From the IMG/VR virus record IMGVR_UViG_3300031730_000013, positions 1-40,118 of that record: a stretch of DNA of 40,118 nucleotides; one strand, written 5' to 3'. The number at the start of each line of letters is the position of its first letter. Position 1 is the stretch's first letter. Shown here one piece after another: positions 31,644-37,103 of the stretch. The notes under the pieces were generated by a model. That model did not search any database. It was not told the origin of the DNA and was given only the letters and a program-made list of their open reading frames with translations. Source of the stretch: a virus. Made by a program: the position numbers and the translations under genes.

Positions 31644-31856
31644 TTAACGAGTCGGAGAAATCACGTTAGGCGGCTCAGGCATTGGCATCCACGCCTTTAC
31701 CTCGTCCGGTTCAAACCATCCGGCAGCGGCATCGAAACATCGCATGCTCGCGTCCCATCTGGCAGGCCAGATATGGCAGACCGCGGCCTGCGGGTCATAG
31801 ACCGCACAAAGTTGACCGTCTGCTGGCTCCGCTTGTGCAAGCGTCTTCCACTGCAT
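31644..31856 (-). CDS. Cassette 1 gene: unknown protein (70 aa)
   Basis: ATG 31856 with a strong GAGGAAAG Shine-Dalgarno; the longer open frame upstream is inside attC1. The product starts MQWKTLAQAEPADGQLCAVY and has Trp/Pro-rich sequence (CHIWPARWDASMRCF; WFEPDEVKAWMPMPEPP). Its last codons read PNVISPTR, crossing the cassette boundary at 31665 into the phage flank. It is antisense to its attC. Confidence 0.6.
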   Translation of the reverse strand: MQWKTLAQAEPADGQLCAVYDPQAAVCHIWPARWDASMRCFDAAAGWFEPDEVKAWMPMPEPPNVISPTR

Positions 31857-31885
31857 CGTTCTTTCCTCGTTGTCAAACCAGCCGC

Positions 31886-31970
31886 CTAACCCTTCGTTCA
31901 ACCGGACGCGCGACAGGCCGCCGCGCTCCGGGCCATTGGTCACGCGCGCCGGTTAACTCCGACGTTAGGC
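31886..31970 (+). repeat. attC site 1 (end of cassette 1)
   Basis: R'' GCCTAAC 31886-31892, R' GTTAGGC 31964-31970. Inner boxes GTTCAACCGG and CCGGTTAAC pair, with one extrahelical C on the + strand. Spacers are 5 and 6 nt, as in canonical attC such as that of aadA1. About 85 nt long. Confidence 0.85.
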
Positions 31971-31971
31971 G

Positions 31972-32439
31972 TCACCAATTCGCCCACACCACCGGCCGCA
32001 GGTTTGCAGGCAAGTACAGCGGGTGACCAGGGTGGCCATCCTTCGTCAGGCGCAGGTAGTGCAGGCGCGGCACCAGCAGGCGCACCGACTGATCGCGCCC
32101 CTTGTACGTGCCGTGGGCGCCCCACGCTGCCACTACCACGCCAGCGCCGCGCGCCAGATCGCGCAGGGTGTTGTCGTTGTCCCAACCAACCGGCTCGGCC
32201 GCCTTCTTCATGTCGGCCGGCTGGATCGCGCGGTAGGCAAAGAGGTTCGTCATGCACAACGCCTCGTAACCCCAGGCCCGCGCGAACCCGATGCACCGCC
32301 GAATGGTCGGGTCGTCATTCGTTTCGTCGGCAGTGCTCGGGTTCAGGCCAATGAACATGGCATAGGGGCCGCGCCCCCATCGGCGCCACAAGCTGTAGCG
32401 GTAGGTGCGGCAAGCGCTTAGGGTCGCGGCGCGCTCCAC
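31972..32439 (-). CDS. Cassette 2 gene: DUF1643 family protein
   Basis: GTG 32439 gives 155 aa: VERAATLSACRTYRYSLWRR, GPYAMFIGLNPSTADETNDD, PTIRRCIGFARAWGYEALCM, then MTNLFAYRAIQPADM and VVAAWGAHGTYKGRD. This is DUF1643, a family of unknown function known from phages and mobile cassettes. An ATG at 32532, coupled (ATGA) to the cassette 3 gene, would add 31 residues read through attC2. The stop lies 2 nt from attC1. The gene is antisense to its attC. Confidence 0.85.
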   Translation of the reverse strand: MERAATLSACRTYRYSLWRRWGRGPYAMFIGLNPSTADETNDDPTIRRCIGFARAWGYEALCMTNLFAYRAIQPADMKKAAEPVGWDNDNTLRDLARGAGVVVAAWGAHGTYKGRDQSVRLLVPRLHYLRLTKDGHPGHPLYLPANLRPVVWANW

Positions 32440-32457
32440 CGCTCCACCACCAGTGAC

Positions 32458-32577
32458 GCCTAACCCCTCGCTCGAACCGAGCCCCAACGGCTGGGAAGGA
32501 TTGGGGCACTCGTGAATTTCAAATGTGTTCATGCTTCTCCTTTGGCCGTTGGTGCCGGCTCAGCTCGAACGTTAGCG
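32458..32577 (+). repeat. attC site 2 (end of cassette 2)
   Basis: R'' GCCTAAC 32458-32464, R' GTTAGCG 32571-32577, about 120 nt. Inner pairing is GAGCC/GGCTC and CCAACGGC/GCCGTTGG. The region GTGACGCCTAAC is the exact complement of the start of its own cassette, GTTAGGCGTCAC at 31964. Confidence 0.75.
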
Positions 32578-32804
32578 GGCACCTTTGCAGCCACAAGTGC
32601 GGCTTCGGCGTTCTTGCGCTGCATGATCGAAAAACGAATCGTGTCGGCAGCGGCCTGCGTGAGTTCCTGATGCAGAGTCTTCAACTCGCCCATAGCTTTC
32701 TCGATGCCTCGAAACTTCTTGGCGTACTCTTCATCGAGTTTCAGCAAACGATCGAAAGCTTCTTCTACTGACGGTTTAGGCCAAAGGCCTTTTGCTTCTG
32801 TCAC
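32529..32804 (-). CDS. Cassette 3 gene: helical protein (91 aa)
   Basis: GTG 32804 (MTEAKGLWPKPSVEEAFDRL) with an AAGGAA Shine-Dalgarno; the longer frame upstream lies in attC3. The product is helical and charged (EEYAKKFRGIEKAMGELKTL, QRKNAEAALVAAK). It runs across the cassette boundary (32571) into attC2 and ends with TGA at 32529 that overlaps the ATG at 32532. Function unknown. Confidence 0.6.
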   Translation of the reverse strand: MTEAKGLWPKPSVEEAFDRLLKLDEEYAKKFRGIEKAMGELKTLHQELTQAAADTIRFSIMQRKNAEAALVAAKVPANVRAEPAPTAKGEA

Positions 32805-32821
32805 GGGTGAATTCCTTTCAC

Positions 32822-32912
32822 GTTCGAACGGTCGTTCGAGCCGAGTGTCCCCGGCGTGGATTCTGTGGTCATTCCTCCGTGGCCGGGTCACCGGCTCAAC
32901 TCTGCGTTAGAG
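32822..32912 (+). repeat. attC site 3 (end of cassette 3), degenerate R''
   Basis: R' GTTAGAG 32906-32912. The R'' position has TTCGAAC (32823-32829) in place of a consensus RYYYAAC. L boxes GTTCGAGCC and GGCTCAAC pair with an extrahelical C on the + strand. The degenerate box may reduce its recombination. Confidence 0.65.
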
Positions 32913-33407
32913 CGCATCAACACCGTTCACCACGCCCGCCGCGCTTGCCACCATTGAAGGCGCCCAGCCACCGCGCGCCACGCGCAGCCAGCCTTCGTAG
33001 CTGCCGGTGTCGCTGCCGAATGCGCTGGCCTTGTTGTCGACCAGCCAGCGTGCCAGTTCCTCGGGCGTCTCGAAGGCCGGGCTGATTGGCGTTCCTTCGG
33101 TCGTGTCCTCGTACATCATCAGGTGCGTGCGCTGCTCGGCGGGCCAATCGGGCATGTAGTCGTCTTTGTGCGGGCGCTGGCCTGCCCACTGCTCGTAAGT
33201 CATGACGCGGCTCTCCGGGTCGGTGCAGTGCTCGGGGCGCCAGCCGGTCTTCCACTTGGCGCACTCCTCGTCCCACTCGTCCACGCGCGGCTGGTAGCGG
33301 TCGCCCGGGTACAGCGGCTTGTAGCGTTCTTCATGGCCGCGCATGCCGCCAGTCCAGTGCTTCGGGTGTTGCCAGTCGGCCGGCACTCGCCTTACTTCTC
33401 GTCCCAT
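32907..33407 (-). CDS. Cassette 4 gene: MGREVRRVP-type conserved phage protein (166 aa)
   Basis: ATG 33407 with a CAGGAGAA Shine-Dalgarno. Starts MGREVRRVPADWQHPKHWTG, with MTYEQWAGQRPHKDDYMPDW, EDTTEGTPISPAFETPEELA and GWLRVARGGWAPSMVAS. I recognise this as a family common in phages, of unknown function. The TAA stop is formed by the attC3 R' core, inside its own cassette. Confidence 0.75.
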   Translation of the reverse strand: MGREVRRVPADWQHPKHWTGGMRGHEERYKPLYPGDRYQPRVDEWDEECAKWKTGWRPEHCTDPESRVMTYEQWAGQRPHKDDYMPDWPAEQRTHLMMYEDTTEGTPISPAFETPEELARWLVDNKASAFGSDTGSYEGWLRVARGGWAPSMVASAAGVVNGVDAL

Positions 33408-33434
33408 CGCTGTTCTCCTGCATCCGTCGGATGC

Positions 33435-33501
33435 GCTCTAACTCTTCGGTCAAGCGGACCATGCGCCTGCGGCTCCCGGCCGCTTACCTCAAACGTTAGG
33501 C
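33435..33501 (+). repeat. attC site 4 (end of cassette 4)
   Basis: R'' GCTCTAAC 33435-33442, R' GTTAGGC 33495-33501. L boxes GGTCAAGCGG and CCGCTTACC pair, with an extrahelical C on the + strand. The 33430-33442 segment matches its own cassette start (GTTAGAGCGCATC) over 13 bp. Confidence 0.8.
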
Positions 33502-33713
33502 GTCAAAGCCAATCGGGCGCGCTTGGTCATCTCAAGAACTGCGTCACGCTGCCAATCTCGATCATCCGTCCCATCAATCCGGCCAGAAAGCGTATCCGAA
33601 CCGTACTGACGAATAGATTCAAGCGCATCGCGCAACCGCTCATTCTCAGCACGCAGAGCCTGCAATGCCGCGAGTCTGTGTTCCACAGCCATCGTCTCGT
33701 AGTAGTCACTCAT
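33489..33713 (-). CDS. Cassette 5 gene B: small coiled-coil protein (74 aa)
   Basis: ATG 33713 overlaps the zinc-ribbon gene stop (ATGA). Product MSDYYETMAVEHRLAALQAL then RAENERLRDALESIRQYGSD is a coiled coil of a type common in phage small genes. The last residues TPNV are encoded by the neighbouring attC boundary. Cassette 5 therefore carries two genes. Confidence 0.6.
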   Translation of the reverse strand: MSDYYETMAVEHRLAALQALRAENERLRDALESIRQYGSDTLSGRIDGTDDRDWQRDAVLEMTKRARLALTPNV

Positions 33714-33850
33714 GGCCTCTGTTCTCCTTGGCAAAGCGGGCACGGCAGCAAGCCATCGCACCACGGGTCGGCGCCGTCACCGTGGCAGCGCGGGCACTCG
33801 GGCTCGTCGTCGCTGTCGTCGTATTCGGCTTCAAGGTTTGTTGTGTCCAT
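33710..33850 (-). CDS. Cassette 5 gene A: zinc-ribbon microprotein (46 aa)
   Basis: ATG 33850 with a GGAGG-type ribosome-binding site. The 46-aa product has an acidic start (MDTTNLEAEYDDSDDEPE) and two Cys pairs in a DnaJ-like zinc-ribbon context: CPRCHGDGADPWC and CPLCQGEQ. A role in binding nucleic acid or a protein partner is possible but unknown. Translation is coupled with gene B. Confidence 0.65.
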   Translation of the reverse strand: MDTTNLEAEYDDSDDEPECPRCHGDGADPWCDGLLPCPLCQGEQRP

Positions 33851-33873
33851 AGTCCTCTGCCTCCGTTCACCGC

Positions 33874-33930
33874 GCCTAACCCGGCGGTCAAGCGGACTTG
33901 CTGCGCAAGCCGCTTACCTCTACGTTAGAA
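33874..33930 (+). repeat. attC site 5 (end of cassette 5)
   Basis: R'' GCCTAAC 33874-33880, R' GTTAGAA 33924-33930, 57 nt. L boxes GGTCAAGCGG and CCGCTTACC pair with an extrahelical C on the + strand. The central loop is TTGCTGCGCAA. Confidence 0.85.
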
Positions 33931-33937
33931 GGCATCC

Positions 33938-34177
33938 TCACGCCCGCGTTGTTTCAATCGTCACGCCGTGGTGATCAGCTACCAGAGTCTGCACGCCACC
34001 GAAGGCAGCAAGCAACTCGTCGGCCACTTCCTCATGGAAACCTTCGCTGATCGCTTCCACCTTCGCCGTGATCTGTTCGACCGGGATGACATCGCGTGTC
34101 TTGATGCGCAGCCGGTACTTGATCCGAAGACCGTTGTTCGGGCAGTTTGTGAAGAACTCGGTTGTATATGCGTTCAC
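33938..34177 (-). CDS. Cassette 6 gene B: small protein (79 aa)
   Basis: GTG 34177 (MNAYTTEFFTNCPNNGLRIK) overlaps the stop of the DpdA-like gene (GTGA). The product has YRLRIKTRDVIPVEQITAKV, then FHEEVADELLAAFGGVQTLV and HHGVTIETTRA. I recognise the pattern from other phage and cassette ORFs, but no function is known. The longer open frame upstream is a shadow. Confidence 0.6.
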   Translation of the reverse strand: MNAYTTEFFTNCPNNGLRIKYRLRIKTRDVIPVEQITAKVEAISEGFHEEVADELLAAFGGVQTLVADHHGVTIETTRA

Positions 34178-34923
34178 AGCAGGCTTCCTTGGTCGGCCAG
34201 TTGAATCTCGGGAACGATGAAGCCCCAGCGGGCCGGCGCGTTGTGCGATTCGATCCGCTCGCGCATCACTGCGGCGCGGGCCTCCTTTGTCGGCGGGCTG
34301 TAGGTGCCACGCCACGCCGAATCAATGCCGATGTTCTGCGCCACGTTCGTGCTGTCTGCGCTGCTCAGCGGCAGGCGCGAGAAAATCTCAGGGTTCAGCA
34401 TGCGCAGCCCGTGCACCTTGCACAGCGGCTCGCCATCGTCGTTGCACAGCACGCGCATGGCCCGCGCCATCTGGCCCCACCATGCGGCGCTGCCAACCGT
34501 AGCAAACTCACCCGAGCTGCCAATGCAGATGCGCGGGTACGCGGCGGCCAGCCGCTCAAGCCGGGCCAGGCTCTCGTGCATGTGCCACACGGGCGCCCCG
34601 AACCACTTCGGCAGCGGCCACTCGGCCAACAACGCATCGTTGTCGGCCTCGTTGCCGTCGATCACGTCCGGAATCACCGCGAAGTCGCAGGAAGGCACGC
34701 GCTTGCACATCGCCGCCCACTCATAGAACCCGGCCCAGTTCAGCACCGGCTCGCCCTTGCGCCACGCCGAGAATGCCCCGTTGTCAATGGCGAAGCTCTG
34801 GCAGCATGCAATCGCAATCGCCAGTTGGTGCGGCGTTCGGTAGCTCACAAAGCCATGCCCGGCCGTCAGCAGTCGCACTGCGGCAGTCTCTGGCGTTGCG
34901 GGTAATCCGTGGTATGGCACCAT
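34174..34923 (-). CDS. Cassette 6 gene A: DpdA/TGT-like protein (249 aa)
   Basis: ATG 34923. Patterns are GHGFVSYRTPHQLAIAIACC, SFAIDNGAFSAWRKGEP, CDFAVIPDVIDGNEADN, GAPVWHMHESLARLERLA, CIGSSGEFATVG and SADSTNVAQNIGIDSAW. The family seems related to tRNA-guanine transglycosylase-like enzymes, including phage DpdA, which insert 7-deazaguanines in DNA. Candidate catalytic Asp residues are in IDNGAFSAW and VIPDVIDG. No preQ0 synthesis genes are in the window, so substrate would come from the host. The assignment is tentative and based on remembered patterns. Confidence 0.6.
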   Translation of the reverse strand: MVPYHGLPATPETAAVRLLTAGHGFVSYRTPHQLAIAIACCQSFAIDNGAFSAWRKGEPVLNWAGFYEWAAMCKRVPSCDFAVIPDVIDGNEADNDALLAEWPLPKWFGAPVWHMHESLARLERLAAAYPRICIGSSGEFATVGSAAWWGQMARAMRVLCNDDGEPLCKVHGLRMLNPEIFSRLPLSSADSTNVAQNIGIDSAWRGTYSPPTKEARAAVMRERIESHNAPARWGFIVPEIQLADQGSLL

Positions 34924-34945
34924 TTGTGTGTTTCTCGTTGCAGCC

Positions 34946-35002
34946 TTCTAACCATTCGATCAAGCGGACCAGAGTACAGGCCGCTTATCTCAAACGTTGG
35001 GC
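34946..35002 (+). repeat. attC site 6 (end of array)
   Basis: R'' TTCTAAC 34946-34952, R' GTTGGGC 34996-35002. L boxes GATCAAGCGG and CCGCTTATC pair with an extrahelical C on the + strand. Bases after the boundary (TTGGGCTTCAG) belong to the phage flank. With the left junction (GAAATCACG) they rebuild an uninterrupted site. Confidence 0.8.
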
Positions 35003-35124
35003 TTCAGCGTGGCGCACCGAGCAAGGAATGCCTCGCGTGCCTGGCGCGGCGGCAGCGGGTTGTCGGCAACCGTGGTGCCGTACTTCGCGACGCCCATTAC
35101 AGTGATATCGCTTTCATCGCTCAA
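34990..35124 (-). CDS. Small phage gene, 3' end interrupted by the cassette array
   Basis: A leftward frame starting TTG 35124 (coupled to the previous stop) or ATG 35097, reading MGVAKYGTTVADNPLPPRQA, REAFLARCATLKPNV. The last codons are made by attC6. If the array were removed, the frame would read on as LKPNVISPTR and stop, so the original protein would be 41 or 50 aa. The array insertion costs only about six residues. Function unknown. Confidence 0.45.
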   Translation of the reverse strand: MSDESDITVMGVAKYGTTVADNPLPPRQAREAFLARCATLKPNV

Positions 35125-35843
35125 TGCGTCGCCGCCGTCTCGCCGCCATGCGCGCGCAGCAGCGCGGATTCCGGGCCGTCGGCCGCGATCTCGGCATCCG
35201 TCTTCGCGCCGCCATTCGGAAATGGGCTCTTGCCGCCGGCGTCGAGCGCGGCCTTGGACTTCTCGCCGTCCGATGCTGCCGGTGCCGCAGCGCGATTGCG
35301 TTTCTGCTTCGGTGCCGGCGGCTCGTCCTCGATGTCGGACTGCCCATCGCCTTCGACCTCCGGGCCGAACATCAGCATCTGCACTTCGGTGCGCTTCAAA
35401 CCGGATAGCTTGCCGCGCAAGGAATCGCTCAAGCCCAAAGCATCGATGGTCCACTGCACCACGACGCCGGCCGCCTGAGGCTGCAGCGACACGCGATACG
35501 CCTTGACGTCGGACAGCACAATGTTGCTGCTGCCTCCCATGCCGATATCGATCGTCACATTGCACCCGGTCTGCTCGTAGACCCACGGCAGGCGCTTGAC
35601 GTGCTCGCCGACGCCGGTCAGCTCCGCGGTCTCGATGCCGTCGAGCTCACCCTGCTTCTTGCCCTGCGCCCTGCGGTAGAACATGCCGGGCAGGAAGCCA
35701 TCGAACATGGCCAGGACGCCCGCGCCGAGCGTGGCCTGCAGCAGCATCTGAGCGCCCGGCAGTTCGTCCGGCTTGCGTTCCTTGGAGGTGAGGGTCCGCA
35801 CGTCTAATACCTTGACGCGCGTCAGATCAGATAATTCAAACAT
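35121..35843 (-). CDS. Phage recombination-module protein (240 aa)
   Basis: ATG 35843 with AGGAGCGA Shine-Dalgarno. The N-terminus MFELSDLTRVKVLDVRTLTS is followed by beta-rich sequence (CNVTIDIGMGGSSNIVLSDV, VVVQWTIDALGLSDSLRG) and a low-complexity Lys/Ala/Pro-rich tail. I recognise this as a family common near phage recombination genes, of unknown function. The ribosome-binding site lies inside the 3' end of the homing endonuclease gene, whose own start repeats the same leader. Confidence 0.65.
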   Translation of the reverse strand: MFELSDLTRVKVLDVRTLTSKERKPDELPGAQMLLQATLGAGVLAMFDGFLPGMFYRRAQGKKQGELDGIETAELTGVGEHVKRLPWVYEQTGCNVTIDIGMGGSSNIVLSDVKAYRVSLQPQAAGVVVQWTIDALGLSDSLRGKLSGLKRTEVQMLMFGPEVEGDGQSDIEDEPPAPKQKRNRAAAPAASDGEKSKAALDAGGKSPFPNGGAKTDAEIAADGPESALLRAHGGETAATH

Positions 35844-35856
35844 TGCATTCGCTCCT
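35805..35856 (-). repeat. Duplicated translation-start region (partner at 36397-36448)
   Basis: Both copies have AGGAGCGA, 5 nt, ATG and then MFEL..(.)T.VKVL: MFELSDLTRVKVL here and MFELDSFTKVKVL at the endonuclease gene. Nine of thirteen residues are identical, but the codons differ (TTT GAA TTA here, TTC GAA CTC there). The copy here is AT-richer. This looks like insertion of a homing gene at the 5' end of the host gene with rebuilding of the start. Confidence 0.7.
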
Positions 35857-36435
35857 ATATGTTTCGCCGCGCTCGATGCGGGCGATAGTCAACCAATCAA
35901 CGCCGAATTGCCTCGCCAATTTCCGGCGCGACACATCACTTTGCAGGATTTCTCGAATGGCAGCCACCTGGGAGTCATCGAGCTTTCGCTTCGACTTGCC
36001 AAGGCGCATTGAAGCCGCCTTGCGTGCCGGAGAGTGGAAATTTATCAACCCGAGGGCGACGGCATGCCGCGAGTTCTCGGAACTCGTGCACCATTCAAGG
36101 TTGGATGCGCGATTATTGGTTTTGACCGCATCCTTGTGATTGATTTCAAGCCCGTCGCCTTCCGGCGATGGCAGCCAAGTTGCGGCGACTGCGCGATGTA
36201 CGAGCATGCTGCGCCCCGGCCTGTTATCGCGATGCAGGGTGACCTTTTGATACCCGTCGCTGCGCAACACCGGCTTCATCCATCGCCCTTGCACCGTCAT
36301 CAGGGCGCCGTTCGATCGCTCAACGACTCGCGGCAGCGAACGGATCGAACCGTCTTCGCTCACGGCATAGAGGCCTTCGTAACCCGGCAGCGGTCGGAGC
36401 ACCTTGACTTTCGTGAAGGAATCGAGTTCGAACAT
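35836..36435 (-). CDS. HNH homing endonuclease (NUMOD4 - HNH - HTH)
   Basis: 199 aa. After 13 residues copied from the downstream gene's N-terminus comes NUMOD4-like LPGYEGLYAVSEDGSIRSLP, then an HNH region (LVHRAVAATWLPSPEGDGLE, INHKDAVKTNNRASNLEWCT) and a C-terminal HTH (KRKLDDSQVAAIREILQSDV, SRRKLARQFGVDWLTIARIE). HNH homing enzymes nick or cut a target in an intronless allele and so spread. The stop overlaps the next gene's ATG region. The gene is probably selfish and still intact. Confidence 0.85.
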   Translation of the reverse strand: MFELDSFTKVKVLRPLPGYEGLYAVSEDGSIRSLPRVVERSNGALMTVQGRWMKPVLRSDGYQKVTLHRDNRPGRSMLVHRAVAATWLPSPEGDGLEINHKDAVKTNNRASNLEWCTSSENSRHAVALGLINFHSPARKAASMRLGKSKRKLDDSQVAAIREILQSDVSRRKLARQFGVDWLTIARIERGETYRSECNV

Positions 36436-36459
36436 TGGTGTCGCTCCTGGTCGTGCGGG

Positions 36460-36648
36460 TCAGCCCGCGAAGTGCTTTTCGAACAGCCGCTCCAGCGCCG
36501 TGATCTGGCGCTCGCTGAGGCCGCTGGTGTCATCGCCGCCGCGGGTCTTCTCGACGATCGATTCGATGAACTTGTTCTCCCACTCGGACACGTCGGCGGT
36601 GTCCTGCAGGCCGGCGACGCGCTTGACCATGGTGTTGATGGTCGTCAT
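36460..36648 (-). CDS. Small phage protein (62 aa)
   Basis: ATG 36648 (MTTINTMVKRVAGLQDTADV) overlaps the 108-aa gene stop (ATGA). The product is acidic/helical, with SEWENKFIESIVEKTRGGDD, TSGLSERQITALERLFEKHF. It belongs to the leftward recombination operon. The C-terminal LSERQITALERLFEKHF is a pattern seen in small phage proteins, function unknown. Confidence 0.6.
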   Translation of the reverse strand: MTTINTMVKRVAGLQDTADVSEWENKFIESIVEKTRGGDDTSGLSERQITALERLFEKHFAG

Positions 36649-36971
36649 CGCGCCACCTCGACCTGCCGCCCGATCGTCTTGCCGTAGCCGATGAGGTCGG
36701 CCTGCACCGCGCGAAACGCCGCGCAGCCGCCGCAGTCGGCGCGCAGCAGGTCCAGCGTGTCGAGCGCGGCGCGCATGTAGAGGCGTTGGGCGAGCGCGAA
36801 CTGGTCCGGCGCTGCGTCTCGTGGCACCAGGTCTTGCAGGGTGGCGCCGGCGCTGTCGACGATGTTGAGGGTGGAGGCCATCAGTAGCGCGCGGCTCTGG
36901 TTCTTCGCGCGCACGAGGCGCGGTTCCTCGCCTTCGACGGCGGTCTTTTTGGATACGACGTAGATGCTCAC
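36645..36971 (-). CDS. Small phage protein (108 aa)
   Basis: ATG 36971 (MSIYVVSKKTAVEGEEPRLV). It has RAKNQSRALLMASTLNIVDS and a C-terminal part with DCGGCAAF and DLIGYGKTIGRQVEV. No clear domain. It lies 132 nt downstream of the exonuclease gene, and this gap shows only short GC-rich palindromic bits (for example GGGGCCCC near 36991) and no gene. Confidence 0.55.
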   Translation of the reverse strand: MSIYVVSKKTAVEGEEPRLVRAKNQSRALLMASTLNIVDSAGATLQDLVPRDAAPDQFALAQRLYMRAALDTLDLLRADCGGCAAFRAVQADLIGYGKTIGRQVEVAR

Positions 36972-37103
36972 GATGGTCCTTGTGGTTGGGTGCGGGGCCC
37001 CGTCGCGGGCGGGCTATTGGCCGGTTCGTTGGGAGCAGACAGCTTTGAATGCACCGGCCTCAGGCGGCATCGCCGCCCCGCGTTGATCAGTCTCTGCGTG
37101 CGC

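Larger units (their letters stand above)
31665..35002 (+). mobile_element. Integron gene-cassette array (six cassettes, no integrase; CALIN-like) in a phage genome
   Basis: Six attC-like sites separate six cassettes: C1 31666-31964, C2 31965-32571, C3 32572-32906, C4 32907-33495, C5 33496-33924, C6 33925-34996. In five of them the first bases (GTTRRRY...) are the exact reverse complement of the cassette's own R'' box and its flank, over 11, 12, 13, 8 and 10 bp for C1, C2, C4, C5 and C6; C3 is degenerate. Within each attC the two flanks usually do not match, as expected after cassette shuffling. The extrahelical C and the 5/6-nt spacers put the polarity rightward. No integrase gene or attI is in the window. 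Confidence 0.85.

Noticed and set aside
31655-31671. A seventh attC or an attI at the left array end
   Set aside because: Only GTTAGGC with no matching R'' or L boxes is present, which fits a plain secondary insertion site better.
31665-35002. CRISPR array
   Set aside because: The repeats are few, of different length, hold long protein-coding spacers and have attC structure.
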